From assembly GCA_013407085.1 (NCBI GenBank), contig JACCGJ010014754.1, positions 18,725 through 82,724 on the forward strand: a stretch of DNA of 64,000 bases, read 5' to 3'. Each line of letters opens with the position of its first letter. Position 1 is the stretch's first letter. Positions 33,901 through 44,700 of the stretch are shown one piece after another. The stretch is from Atriophallophorus winterbourni (taxonomy: Eukaryota > Platyhelminthes > Trematoda > Plagiorchiida > Microphallidae). Under the pieces are notes generated by a model. The model worked only from the letters and a program-made list of their open reading frames with translations. It did no database searches and had not been told where the DNA came from. The position numbers and the translations under genes are program-made.

Positions 33901-34860
33901 GTTCGACGCTGTCAACACCGGACATTTGTCGTTTTTTGAAACAAGTTAAGGTATTTTCGCTGGCGACTTAGTGTAAGTCTCAGATGATTTTGCAATGGAA
34001 CGCTGCAATTTGACCACAGCAACGACTCTGGGATTGCACAATCTAACATTTTCAGGTAATCCGTTTCTGTAAAATTGTAGTTCGAATTGGACAGCATGTA
34101 CCATGCTACTTGAGAAAAATGTAACCAAGTGGATTTGAGCCTTTTCCTTGATAGTTTGGCGAACAAGGTATACTGTACGTGTCGATGACTACAGAATTTG
34201 GGGAACCGATAGTCTCGTCAATAAATGACCTCTGTTTACGATCGTGCTCTTTTCTTTCATAAACCGTTGTGGCCCCTGTATTTTCTGAAACGTCAAACAA
34301 ATAATACTCCTTGATGCTGCTCGATCCCGATCATTCGGTATTCGTTGTTTTTCCACGAAGCTACGTCAGCATATATAAGGTGGGGTGAGTCACATTTTGC
34401 TCGGAGCAAATGCGAATTCAGTAGGTCATTTTCCATCCCCTTTTCTTTGGAAAAAGTGGTCTTAAGGAAACGTCGTTTGTCTTGAATCGGACTTCGGGTG
34501 ACGAGCGAGCTGAGTTACCGACGCCGGGTGTATATCCTTTAAGCTAATTCGATTGCAAATACCTAACCAATTTTCAAGGTCATGTTTTTGCCTTGTTCGA
34601 AAGAGCGTAATTTCTGACTCAGTAATATTTTTGCAGATTACGCTTAAAGTTTTTTCGTGCTTTATAAAGTTTTTTGGCTCCTTATGATGTGAGACGGTTT
34701 TGCTCAGAACTTCATCTTCAGGCGTCAGTGCTCCCGTCAAACACTTAACTGCTTTAGTCACCACCTGGGCAAACGTTGGGTCGCAACTATATGGTGGGGA
34801 GTCCTGGCTAAAGTGTTCACCGTTTAATATGATGATGACCGCGGTAAGCAGGGTTCGTTA
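30985..34860 (-). mobile_element. CR1-like element, frameshifted throughout ('F')
   Basis: On minus: partial ORF1 (34764-33912, including NITESEITLFRTRQKHDLEN, which parallels element D), ORF2 beginning with the ATG at 33925 that overlaps the ORF1 stop, EN (CLYTNTQSLFDKLAEL, LIGDFNLPHL), RT (SLIYQGVRRSDSVKYRAVTL, SDVPQGSVVGPVLLLAYIND, VILFADDIKLW) and a C-terminal region ending at 31124. At least five frameshifts break ORF2 (near 33550, 33100, 32110, 31840, 31640 and 31383). The 3' tail has two TTCAAGA units at 30987-31001. Not functional. Confidence 0.85.
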
Positions 34861-35402
34861 GGTCCATCTTTATTACACCCGAATAAGCAGTCACAACACT
34901 CAGTTAAGGGAGCACATTTTGGCTAATTTTTGTCATTGATGTTTGAGCAACATCTATTTAAGGTTGAATTGCGTTGGCAATTGTATCTACCAAAATTGGT
35001 TTAAGTTTAAGAAGAAGCAGGCTACGGTATGGACGTACAAATTTGTGCTCGCATACTTTTGGATCTTATTGCTCGCTCTATTGACAGATCTAGACGGTTC
35101 TTATATCATTGAACGTGTCTCAACATTCTCATTCGGAATATACTATTTTCAAGTCGGAGAAACGTGAATTCTTTGAAATCAAAATTTTCCAGTTTCTACC
35201 CAACATTGCTATTTGAGATTTACTGACATTTATTTCAACACTGTCGGATCAAATCTCACAGAACAGCCTTTACGTGAAAGTGTACGCCATTTTACTGCAT
35301 TGCACTGCATCGCATCCACTCGTTCTTTCACTCCACCGAGAGACCAATCAATAATCGACCGCTTCGCCCAGTGTATCGACTCGATCTCGCTTAATTGTAA
35401 CG

Positions 35403-35575
35403 ATGACCGACAACGTGACCTTAAACGGACCTGACGACGAGGCTTGTAAAAAGTGCAAACTTTGTCAAAGGTTGGTAAGTCCCAGATCGCGTCAAGTTAA
35501 ATGTTACTTGTGTTTAATTGCTATTCATGCGAACTGTGAAAAGTATTTATCGCCTGAATCTGTGACTAATGATTA
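35403..35575 (+). pseudogene. PHD-like finger at the start of ORF1 of element E
   Basis: From the ATG at 35403 the frame reads CKKCKLCQ, then VKCYLC, IHANCEKYL, spaced like a C4HC3 zinc finger; the final CYIC pair follows in another frame (35569-35772) after a stop at about 35575. This frameshift separates the finger from the rest of ORF1. PHD-like fingers are known in ORF1 of CR1 elements. Confidence 0.68.
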
Positions 35576-35915
35576 ATGAAAAATTACTAGGAATCTGCTA
35601 TATATGTAATCCACGCAGATTGAAAGTAACTAGTGATTTATTAAGAGCCGAAAACTTTGATTCAATAATGGAAAGACGCATGATCGCTGTAGAGGCGAAC
35701 CTTAAACGGTTTGAAAACACGTTAGAGTCTTTCCATCATTTGCGTGTCAGAAAGCGCTGGAACCAGTTCTAAACGCAGTCCCTAACCACATTAACCACAA
35801 GTATTACAGGGAAGCGCTAACTACTACGGAAACGCTGATTTCTCCAGAAATCGACGAAAGTCCCTTCCAACAGCTCGGTACGACCGATTAGTCTGCGAAT
35901 CAGACCTGTAGTCAA

Positions 35916-36743
35916 GTGAATGAAAGTGCTGAATTATCGAAGGATGTGCATAAGTTTAGACCGAAGAGTTTGAACACTAAACCCCCCCAAAAGACAAACA
36001 TTGAAGATCCAACGGTAATTTGTAGTAATCGCATTGAATCAACTTCGCCATCGCTAAAGCAACGCGAAGCAGATGACAGGAAACAATGGAATGACCTTTG
36101 CAGAAGCTTAGGCATCACTGCCTCACCTGCGTCGCTGACGCGATTGCTTAGACCCCCGAACTCACCTTGTGCGAACACACCCAGGCTACTGCGTGTAGTG
36201 CTCATGTCCATCCAAGATGTTGAATATATGTTGCTCGCTTCATCCCTCTTAGTGATTGTGCAAATATTTCCGGACGTTCCGTGGGAAGAACGGCAAATTC
36301 GTCGTAATAATCCGGAACTAGCAAAAGAAGCTATGAATCGCCGAGCTGTTATAGTTCATGGTGTATCCATTTCAAACGAAGTAGAATCCAGAAAACGTCT
36401 GCAACACAATTGCAGTGAATGGAGATTTTTACAAGAGATCCTAGGTTTAAAGGACATAATAACGACTCATGTTATGCGCCTTATACCGGAAAAAGAAACG
36501 CATCAGCCTCCTTCTCTCAAAATATCATTCCGCACAGACGAGATGAAGGACGGAATACTCGAGGTGTGGTATCAATGCAGAAAATTTGCACCTCCTGAAA
36601 TTCGTATTCGGGCTGTATACGACATAAAACGCACGAACACTATTGTTCCTGAAATGACTTCGCTACCAAGTCAATCAAATGCACCTGAGACAATAAACGT
36701 GGAGCAGCCGACTAATTCTGGGTCGGCGAATCCACTTCTATGA
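35916..36743 (+). CDS. ORF1 C-terminal part of element E
   Basis: 275 residues. It contains the block RKQWNDLCRSLGI, RLLRVVLMSIQDVEYML and IFPDVPWEERQIRR, matching ORF1 of elements D and F, then RAVIVHGVSISNEVES and an RNA-binding-like region (SLKISFRTDEMKDGILEVWY). Its TGA (36741-36743) overlaps the ORF2 ATG as ATGA. Confidence 0.75.
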   Translation: MNESAELSKDVHKFRPKSLNTKPPQKTNIEDPTVICSNRIESTSPSLKQREADDRKQWNDLCRSLGITASPASLTRLLRPPNSPCANTPRLLRVVLMSIQDVEYMLLASSLLVIVQIFPDVPWEERQIRRNNPELAKEAMNRRAVIVHGVSISNEVESRKRLQHNCSEWRFLQEILGLKDIITTHVMRLIPEKETHQPPSLKISFRTDEMKDGILEVWYQCRKFAPPEIRIRAVYDIKRTNTIVPEMTSLPSQSNAPETINVEQPTNSGSANPLL

Positions 36744-38899
36744 GCTGTTCATTAGCAACAAAAATTAAATCTCTATCATACTGTTACACCAATGCTCAGG
36801 GCTTTCTAAGCAAGTTCACTGAACTGTATTCACGTGCGACCTTAAATATCAGTCTCCGGGATGCACACACTCATGAGTTTGATTCAATGGATCCTGGCTC
36901 ATATTACAATTCGTTTCTAAATTATCTCAATTCGAAGATTTACGAAAACTCGATTTTTGTACCACACAAATGCAGCTACAACAACCAGTTTGTTATTCGG
37001 AGTAGAACGAAGAAATGGTTAGCTGTTAAGCGAGAGTCTTGGGTAACTCATAAGAAGTTTGGTACGGAAGAAACTTGGAAACGATTCTGTAAGATACGGA
37101 ATCAAGTCACGACTCTTGTAAGAGAAGATCGCATGCAATTCCAATGGAACTTGCTTAAGAGAATGGAAAAGAATCCTAAGCTTCTCTACAAGATAGTAAA
37201 TGAACGATCAAAGATCAAACCAGGTGTATTCTCTGTACTAACACCTCATGGATTGACCCACACTGCCCAAGATACCGCCGACGCTTTAGCAACGTTTTAC
37301 TCATTTGTCTTCAATCCCAAGCGTTGTATACCATATCAAGTTTCATCAAGTTCGCCACATTTCGAATTATTAAGTGAAATGACTATCAACGAATACATGG
37401 TTGGGCGGGAACTTTGTCGACTAAACGAAAAGAAGTCCCCTGGCGCAGACAAAATTACCCCCGCCGTACTTCGCAGGTGTCGCGTTGCTTTGACTGCTCC
37501 TCTCACTCGCATATTCAATCTCAGCTTAAATGAAGGAAAAATACCACCGCAATGGAAAGCAGGGATGATAACTCCTATTTATAAAGGCGGTAGCCGTTCA
37601 GACACAGCAAACTATAGACCGGTAACGTTACTTCCGGTGATCTCCAAATTAATGGAACGCATTGTGACTGCGCGCATAAGAGAACATTTTGAAAACCAAA
37701 ATATTTTGACCGCAGCACAACACGGTTTTCGAAGAGGTCGTTGCTGTTTATCTAACCTTCTTACAACGTTCGAGGATTGGACCAAGGCACTAGACGAAGG
37801 TGAGGCTGTACATGCTTGCTACATCGATATTTCCAAAGCTTTCGATAGAGTCAACCATGACATCTTAATTAAAAAGCTCGAATCCTATGGAATAACGGGA
37901 ATATTGCTGAATTGGATAAGGGACTATCTTACTGATAGACACGTCCAAGTTCGCGTTGGCAGCACCTTATCTAGAAAAATAGACGTCACGAGTGGAGTTC
38001 CGCAAGGCTCGGTGCTTGGACCTCTTCTATTCTTGGTGTATATGAACGATATAGTAGAGGATATTGGATGCAACTTGATACTATTTGCCGATGATATTAA
38101 AATTTGGAAACGTGTCAGGTCTGTTAATGACTGTATGGCATTACAACGGGATCTAAGCATCTTATTTCGTTGGTCCCAGTTAAATGAGTTACCATTTAAC
38201 CCTGAGAAATGTAAAATGCTGCAGCTTGGGAAATCTCTGCACCACACGTATCAGCTTGGCACGCAAGATCTCGTCTGGACCACAGCAGAAAAAGATCTGG
38301 GTATCTGGGTTTCGTTTAACCTTAAGCCTGGACAGCATTGCCGGATGGTGTACAATAAAGCTTGCCGTATCTTGAGTCTTCTCAAAAGAATATTCCGGAT
38401 TTTTACGCCCGAAACCCTACCCCGGGTAATTAACACGTATATACGTCCTGTTATGGAATATTCCATCCAAGCCTGGGCACCATGGCTGAGGAAGGATATC
38501 GAACTACTCGACAGGATTTATCATCGTGCTACAAAGTTGGTCTCCCGGTACAGAAATTTGCCTTTCACAGAGCGAATGTTAAAACTGAACCTACAAGATT
38601 TTACCCAACGGCGGATACGTAGTGACCTTATGTTGACCTTCAAAATCCTGCATTCTGTAAACCATCCCCTTAAACACTTGCTAAAGCCCAATGACCTTAC
38701 TAGAACACGAACACATTCAAAGGCTTTAAGCATTCCGCATTCTCGATTGGATATACGTCGTAATTTTTTCTCCGTAAGAATTTGTTTCACTTGGAACTAT
38801 TTGCCTGAAGAAATCACACGATCAGAATCTGTTGAGGTTTTCGCTTCCAAACTCGATGAGTTTATGACGAACCATGCGGTATGCGAATGTCCCTATTGA
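36740..38899 (+). CDS. CR1-like ORF2 with endonuclease deleted, RT intact
   Basis: 719 residues in one frame. It begins like other ORF2 copies (SYCYTNAQGFLSKFTEL), then jumps directly to the region after the EN (LNISLRDAHTHEFDSMDPG). Element A keeps part of the EN sequence between those points, so this is an in-frame internal deletion of most of the EN. RT motifs are complete: TPIYKGGSRSDTANYRPV, HGFRRGRCCLSNLL, YIDISKAFDRVNHD, SGVPQGSVLGPLLF, LILFADDIKIW. The C-terminal region (APWLRKDIELLDRIYHRATK) follows. Without EN it could move only by using nicks made by another element or other breaks. Confidence 0.85.
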   Translation: MSCSLATKIKSLSYCYTNAQGFLSKFTELYSRATLNISLRDAHTHEFDSMDPGSYYNSFLNYLNSKIYENSIFVPHKCSYNNQFVIRSRTKKWLAVKRESWVTHKKFGTEETWKRFCKIRNQVTTLVREDRMQFQWNLLKRMEKNPKLLYKIVNERSKIKPGVFSVLTPHGLTHTAQDTADALATFYSFVFNPKRCIPYQVSSSSPHFELLSEMTINEYMVGRELCRLNEKKSPGADKITPAVLRRCRVALTAPLTRIFNLSLNEGKIPPQWKAGMITPIYKGGSRSDTANYRPVTLLPVISKLMERIVTARIREHFENQNILTAAQHGFRRGRCCLSNLLTTFEDWTKALDEGEAVHACYIDISKAFDRVNHDILIKKLESYGITGILLNWIRDYLTDRHVQVRVGSTLSRKIDVTSGVPQGSVLGPLLFLVYMNDIVEDIGCNLILFADDIKIWKRVRSVNDCMALQRDLSILFRWSQLNELPFNPEKCKMLQLGKSLHHTYQLGTQDLVWTTAEKDLGIWVSFNLKPGQHCRMVYNKACRILSLLKRIFRIFTPETLPRVINTYIRPVMEYSIQAWAPWLRKDIELLDRIYHRATKLVSRYRNLPFTERMLKLNLQDFTQRRIRSDLMLTFKILHSVNHPLKHLLKPNDLTRTRTHSKALSIPHSRLDIRRNFFSVRICFTWNYLPEEITRSESVEVFASKLDEFMTNHAVCECPY

Positions 38900-39664
38900 T
38901 TTTTGAGATATTTTATATTTTTTTATATATTTTTATATATTACATATACCTTGTCATCCTATGGTTATTGTTAAGCTTAATGCTTTTTCTACCATACAAT
39001 TTTCTGAGTTCTGAGTTCTGAGTCTTGGGATTTGATTGCAGTGACAGAAACCTGGTTGTGTAATTCTATACACGACTCCGAACTCAAAATCCCTCACATG
39101 ATGATTTACAGAAAAGATCGATCAACAAAATGTGGCGGTGTCCTCCTCGATTTACAGAAAAGCATCAACTGCACTATTCTTCTCTCCCCCGAATTAGATG
39201 TCCCAGATACATTGTTTTGCTCTTTTGACTTACATGATAAACGTAAGTGCTTCAGCAATGATTTATCACCCCCTTCTTCATCATCTGCCGCTAACACTGT
39301 TCTTTCTAATGCAATACGTTTTGCATTGAAGCTCACTTATTCGCATTCTCTCCTCCTCGGTGATTTTAATGTACCGACACTTGCAACACACATTACAGGT
39401 GACGATTCATTCAAAAGCTTTCTTTAAGAAATAATGACTTGCACCCCTCTTTACAACCATGTACAACAACCAACGCGATTTCGATCTGAACAAACCCCAT
39501 CTACCCTAGACCTCATACTTACAAACGAAGAACTCATGAAAGAATCTGTTTCCTATACAGCCTCACTCGGATTGAGTGATCATGTTGTCATGACATTTGA
39601 TTATTTTTATGAATACGAACCAGCAGGAAATACTCAACGAACGTATACAACTGTGAACTATGAC

Positions 39665-40745
39665 TAACTTCAAGGTAATTCAAGGTAATTCAAGGTTTTT
39701 AATGGTCTAAAAAGCAACAAGCTTAACAACAACCATAGGATGGTAAAAATTGAAATTTAAGTGTATAAACAATATAAGAACATAGATTAAACAGTATATA
39801 AGTGTTCTGGAAACGAATAATGCAATAAAAATTCGTCTAATTTCGTTTTAAAGTCATGCAAGCTAGTGGCGTGAGCAACGGTTGAAGGTAAACTGTTCCA
39901 AGTAAAACAGACACGGACAGAGTAAAAATACCTTCTACAGTTCAGGCGGGAATGGGGTACGACCAGCACATATTCATGGGTCCGATAATTCCTCGTATCC
40001 CTTCGCGTGAATAAATCCTGTAAGGGATGGTTCGGGGTATGGAATGTTTTGTAAAGTAAGATAAGGTCTCCTCTGATTCGTCGATAGGGAAAATCAACAG
40101 ATTCAGTTGAGCTATCCTTTCTTTATATGGTTGTTTCGGATGCTGAGAACTAGTTTCGTTGAGCGGTGATAGATTCGCTGCATAAGTTCCACATCCCTCT
40201 TGAGCCACGGAGACCATGACTGCACACCGTATTCCATGACTGGTCTCAAGTATGTATTCATGATCCTTGGGAATATCTTGGGCGAAAATTTCCCAAATAC
40301 ACGTTTGAGTAGATTTAGAACACGTGTTGCTTTTTTAAAGGCACTGTTAGTTTGAAGTGATGTTTTTAAACTGGAGCATATCCAGACACCCAAATCTTTT
40401 TCTTCACTGCAATTTTCAAGGACATGCGAACCTATGTGATATGTGAACCTACTCGATTCCCCACATTCATGATCCTGCATTTGTTGAAGTTAAACGGCAG
40501 TTTGTTCTTCAACGACCAGCTGTGAAGCGTATCAAGATCCTTTTGTAATAGCAGACAGTCTTCTGGACTACGAATGCTGCGCCAAATCTTTATGTCGTCC
40601 GCAAATAACGAAATGTTACATCGAACAATTTCCGGTATTTCATTGACATAAACCAGAAAGAGGATCGGACCAAGGACTGAGCCTTGGGGAACTCCGCTAG
40701 TTGCTGCAACTGGTTTGGATAATGCACCATCAAAACGTACCTGGT
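39665..40745 (-). mobile_element. CR1-like 3' fragment inserted in element G ('H')
   Basis: On minus it covers RT from SGVPQGSVLGPILFLVYVNE through a FADDIKIW motif, KEEDLG-like and C-terminal blocks (MEYGVQSWSPWLKRDVELMQ, RIYHRSTKLV) to a 3' tail of TTCAAGGTAA decamers at 39667-39693. It is 5' truncated near 40745. Clear target duplications were not seen. Frameshifts break the coding region. Confidence 0.83.
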
Positions 40746-41538
40746 TAGTGCTCTTACTAGTGCAAATCGATGGGATTTCCTTGAACTCAAATCAGCTGAG
40801 GAAATATGGGAAAAGTTTTACAGCCAACTCCGTATTATCATTGATTTATCATCGAAGGTGAAAATAATATCCAGCAAACAGCGTCCCAAAAAGCCTCTCA
40901 GAAGCAGTACTCGGAAATGGATGTGTAAGCTTGACAATGTCTGGTCCAAATACTTGGACGATCCGTCAGGGATAACTTGGTGCTACTACACCTTATTGCG
41001 AAATAAGTGTGTCTGCAACATTCGGAAAGACAGAAAAGATTACCAAATCAGTCTAGTCGAAAAATTCATTATAAATCCCAAAGCATTGTATAAACACGTC
41101 AACGACCTCCAGAATGTTAAAATGGGAATATCGCCACTGGTCTCTGGTACTGGAATAGTGACGGCATTTTAAGATTGCGCTAACGTTTTCTGACAACAAT
41201 TCGCATCAGTTATCTCACAAGTGTCGACCCATAGACAGCCCTTAAACTCTGACAGCTGCAGTCTGCAAATTCTTCACGGGGTGGAGTTTCCCCCCGACGT
41301 TGTTCAAACAAATTAATGAAGATGAAGAGAACAGGCTCACCCGGTCTAGACAATATACACGCAAACATTTTGTACAATCTATCTTCCGAGTTGGCAATAC
41401 CGACATCTGACGTATTCACGATGATGTTCAAGCAGAGCTTTGTACCAGAAACTTGGAAAACTGCCCTGATTAGTCCCATCTACAAGGGTGGAAAAAAAGA
41501 AATAATCCATTAAACTATCGCCGATAGCGTTATTACCA

Positions 41539-42777
41539 GTGCTATCAAAAGTAATGGAGTCCATAATAGCTGATGTCTTGCGGAATCGCTTTGAGATTAA
41601 TAATTTAATCTCCGAGGCACAGCATGGATTCAGGAAAAAACGATCTTGCCTGACAAACTTGCTATTAGCAAAAGAATCTTGGTCTGAGCTACTGGATGCC
41701 GGCAACTCAGTGGACGTAATTTATATCGATTTCTCAAAAGCCTTCGATCGTGTGAATCACGAAATACTTTCGTCGAAACTACTCACCTACGGAGTACAGG
41801 GTAAACTCCATGCATGGATTAAAGAATGGTTGATATCTCGTGAGATGTACGTGAGAGTCAAAAACGAACTATCCGAGTCGATTAAAGTTGCCCGTGGTGT
41901 CCCACAAGGATCAGTCCTCGGACCGCTTTTGTTTTTAATATATATAAACGACTTGCCTACTGTATTGCAGTCGTCCGTGCTAATTTTTGCTGATGACGCA
42001 AAGCTTTGGCGCAAGATAAACTCCACAGACGACACGCAGAACCTGCAACTGGATCTCGATATGATTCACACTTGGTCCCTAGACAACGAAATGCCCCTGA
42101 ATGCTTCGAAATGCAGCCTATTGTCTCTCAACAGCAAGTCGAGCGAAGAATATTATCTTGGTCGCACTGTTATTAAACCCGCCTCCTCCGAAAAAGATTT
42201 AGGCGTGATTACCCAATCAGACTCAATGCAATGTCGACTGGCTGCCTGCAAAGCTGAAAACAATTTGGGTCTCCTTAGAAGAGTCCTAGATTCGTTTGAC
42301 CCCAATATTGTCTGCAAATTGATTTCAACGTACATCCGTCCTCATGTTGAATATGCTATACCGGGATCCTGGTTGAAAAAAGATATTCAGCTATTGGAAA
42401 CTCCACAGCGCAGAGCGACAAAACTCGTCCTGGGACTATCTAATTATCCATATGAAATGAGACTTAAAATATTGAATTTGCATTCGGCTCAATGCAGACG
42501 GAAACGAGGAGCACTAATATTCATTTGGACAGTGCTTCATCAAACAAATCACCCTCGAAGTCGTTTGTTTCATCTTTCCCACAACACACATCTGCGAGGT
42601 CACCAATCGAAACTTTACCAACAGCATAGCAAGTTGAACTGCCGCAAATATGCATTTTCCGTTCGCAATGTGCAATTGTGGAACAGTTTACCTACTCACA
42701 TGGTACAATCTGGAACCGTTGACGTTTTCAAGAAATCACTAGATATCCACATGGACAAGTTTGTTTTTCACGTTTGA
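41539..42777 (+). CDS. RT and C-terminal part of element G ORF2
   Basis: 412 residues. It begins inside RT (LSKVMESIIADVLRNRF), then HGFRKKRSCLTNLLL, YIDFSKAFDRVNHEIL, GVPQGSVLGPLLFLIYIND, LIFADDAKLWRKI, and the C-terminal ETPQRRATKLVLGLSNYPYE. The preceding piece (41316-41513; TGSPGLDNIHANIL, ALISPIYKGGKKE) is in another frame, so a frameshift near 41515 breaks the ORF. Confidence 0.78.
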   Translation: MLSKVMESIIADVLRNRFEINNLISEAQHGFRKKRSCLTNLLLAKESWSELLDAGNSVDVIYIDFSKAFDRVNHEILSSKLLTYGVQGKLHAWIKEWLISREMYVRVKNELSESIKVARGVPQGSVLGPLLFLIYINDLPTVLQSSVLIFADDAKLWRKINSTDDTQNLQLDLDMIHTWSLDNEMPLNASKCSLLSLNSKSSEEYYLGRTVIKPASSEKDLGVITQSDSMQCRLAACKAENNLGLLRRVLDSFDPNIVCKLISTYIRPHVEYAIPGSWLKKDIQLLETPQRRATKLVLGLSNYPYEMRLKILNLHSAQCRRKRGALIFIWTVLHQTNHPRSRLFHLSHNTHLRGHQSKLYQQHSKLNCRKYAFSVRNVQLWNSLPTHMVQSGTVDVFKKSLDIHMDKFVFHV

Positions 42778-42939
42778 CAATAATCTAACAATATTTTGAT
42801 ATTTTTACCATCTGACTCGACGTACATTTTTGTGGGTCTTGTAAAGCATAGCTTTTCTACCTGCATATCATCTATGAATAAATCTATGAATAAGTGTTTC
42901 CTCAAGTTTTTGATAACAAAGTTCCAAAATCTCTATTCA

Positions 42940-43650
42940 AGCTCCCGGCTTTGCCTCATGGAGAGGATGTGTAAGTTCATCGCTAGGTTGTATACTTCGA
43001 CATGCACTACATACGTAGCAAACGCCGGGAAAATCAACGTTGTTAATAAACGATACCAGTTCCTGCGTTAAGGCTTTATCACAGTTGGCATGTACTTTAC
43101 CCAAGCAGCCAAAATGTTTAACTACATGAGATCTACCACCTACCCGCTAGTTGCACAATTTACACGTGCTGCCTTCTTTGTCTGGGGCATCAAGGCCATC
43201 CTACGTGTCATTGTTACGATCCAGTGAGTGATGAGTCAGTGCACTTGGTGACGCAGCTGTTTATCGATCGATAGTTAAGGATGGAGTGAATGCGTTGGAT
43301 CGGAGTGGAGCGATCCAAGCGGTAAAATGCGAAAGAGTTTGAACGAGTTTCGATGTGACAGAGTTGAAAAAGCTATCAGTCGATTCGATATGATGTGGTC
43401 TTCTCAACAGTATTATCGCCAAGGATATTGCACGCGTGGGTAACTTTAAGTTAAAACTTAGAAAAAATGGATTTTCAGGGATTCACCTCACTCGAAGTTG
43501 AAACGGGAATATTCCGAACGAGCAAATTGAGACGAGTTCAATGACATATGAACCGTCCAGCTCAGACAAAGGAAATAATTCAAATTGTATGAGAGCACAA
43601 ATTTATGCGTCCATCAACTACTTGTTTAACCTCTCTTTAACCCAAAGTTT
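42940..43650 (-). mobile_element. 5' end fragment of a CR1-like element (5' UTR + PHD-like finger, 'M')
   Basis: On minus, after a start-like ATG near 43211, the frame reads CKLC, then VKHFGCLGKVHANCDKALT and CYVCSACR, the PHD-like finger of ORF1, with one TAG inside. Upstream, 43220-43640 matches the 5' UTR of element E at about 35010-35402. It shows that the E-type 5' end is a real, shared unit. The rest of the element is absent. Confidence 0.75.
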
Positions 43651-43654
43651 CGTT

Positions 43655-44700
43655 CCGTGATTGAAAGAGTGGCATCATTACTTCCATCTACAAAGGAGGA
43701 GATCGTTCCGAAGTATCCAACTATCGAACAGTAATACTACTACCGATGATCTCTATAGTGATGGATCGCCTCGTAGCAAACAGCTTCACAAAACATCTGC
43801 AAGACAATTGCTTGCTTGCAGTTGAAAAGCACGGCTTCAGAAAAAGACACTCTTGCCTTTCAAACCTTCTGCTCGCCCTTGATGACTGGACATAAGCTAT
43901 AGACAAAGGTCTCACCATACACGCTGGTTATCTTGATATATCAAAAGCTGGACCTCGATGCCTTACGGACTGGTCAGTTAGAAATGAAATCCCTTTCAAT
44001 GTCAGAAAATGCAAGGTATTAACTGTTGGAAGACATTTCGAGTTCTCTTACACCCTTGGTTATCATATTCTTGAAAGCACTGACAAGGAGAAGGAATTGG
44101 ATGTATGGGTGAGCAGCACTTTGAAACCGTCACATAACGCCACAGCTGTCTATAAAAAGACGTCACGAGTACTGCTTCTGCTAAAACGCGTGTTCGGGAG
44201 TTTCACGAAGCACTGTTTATCGAATAATTAATACGTACTTGAGGCTAACCACGGTTCAGGTTTGATCACCCTGGCTACAGAAGAACACCAGCCTCTTGCA
44301 GAGAATATATCATCAGACCACCATGCTCGAACGCGGTTTAGAGCAAAAACAATACGAAGATCGTATTACAAATCTCAATCTCTCCGATTCTCGCTACCGC
44401 CGTTTTAGAGGTGATTTGATTCTTATGTTCAATATATTGCATACCCCCAAACAGCCCCTGAATAAACTATTCGCACGACTACCATTCCGAACAAGCCGGA
44501 GTCATGACTACACAGTACATATTCCCGACTCGAGACTGTTGAGGGTATTTCATTCTGTACGTGAATGTTTTACCTAGAACACCCTATACTCTAATGATGC
44601 ACATTCACCCAACTTTTGATATATTCAAATCAAACTTCGACAAATTCATGTCGACCCATCCAATCATTGAACTTATGTATTCTACACCATTACAGCTTTA
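43655..44700 (+). mobile_element. CR1-like fragment with internal RT deletion ('I')
   Basis: Frames read SGIITSIYKGGDRSEVSNYRTV, HGFRKRHSCLSNLLLALDDW, LDISKAG and then jump directly to the post-RT region (CLTDWSVRNEIPFNVRKCK), so the catalytic GVPQG and FADD blocks are deleted. The C-terminal region continues at 44296-44577. Inactive. Confidence 0.78.

Larger units (their letters stand above)
34950..39024 (+). mobile_element. CR1-like element, full 5' and 3' ends, endonuclease lost ('E')
   Basis: The 5' UTR (about 34950-35402) matches the minus fragment at 42940-43650. ORF1 begins at 35403 with a PHD-like finger and continues, after a frameshift and return, at 35916-36743. ORF2 (36740-38899) is open but lacks the EN. 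The 3' UTR ends in repeated TTCTGAG units at 39002-39022. Same family as element A. The 3' end directly abuts element G. Confidence 0.88.
39025..42895 (+). mobile_element. CR1-like element split by a nested insertion ('G')
   Basis: 5' end truncated at the tail of element E. EN is at 39032-39667 (two frames: VTETWLCNSIHDSEL, LLLGDFNVPTL; then LGLSDHVVMTFDYF). The minus element H then interrupts at about 39668-40745. The plus element resumes with linker (40746-41172) and RT (41316-42777). It ends with two 12-base units ATCTATGAATAA near 42870-42893. The RT is a different family from A/E, D and F. Confidence 0.85.
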
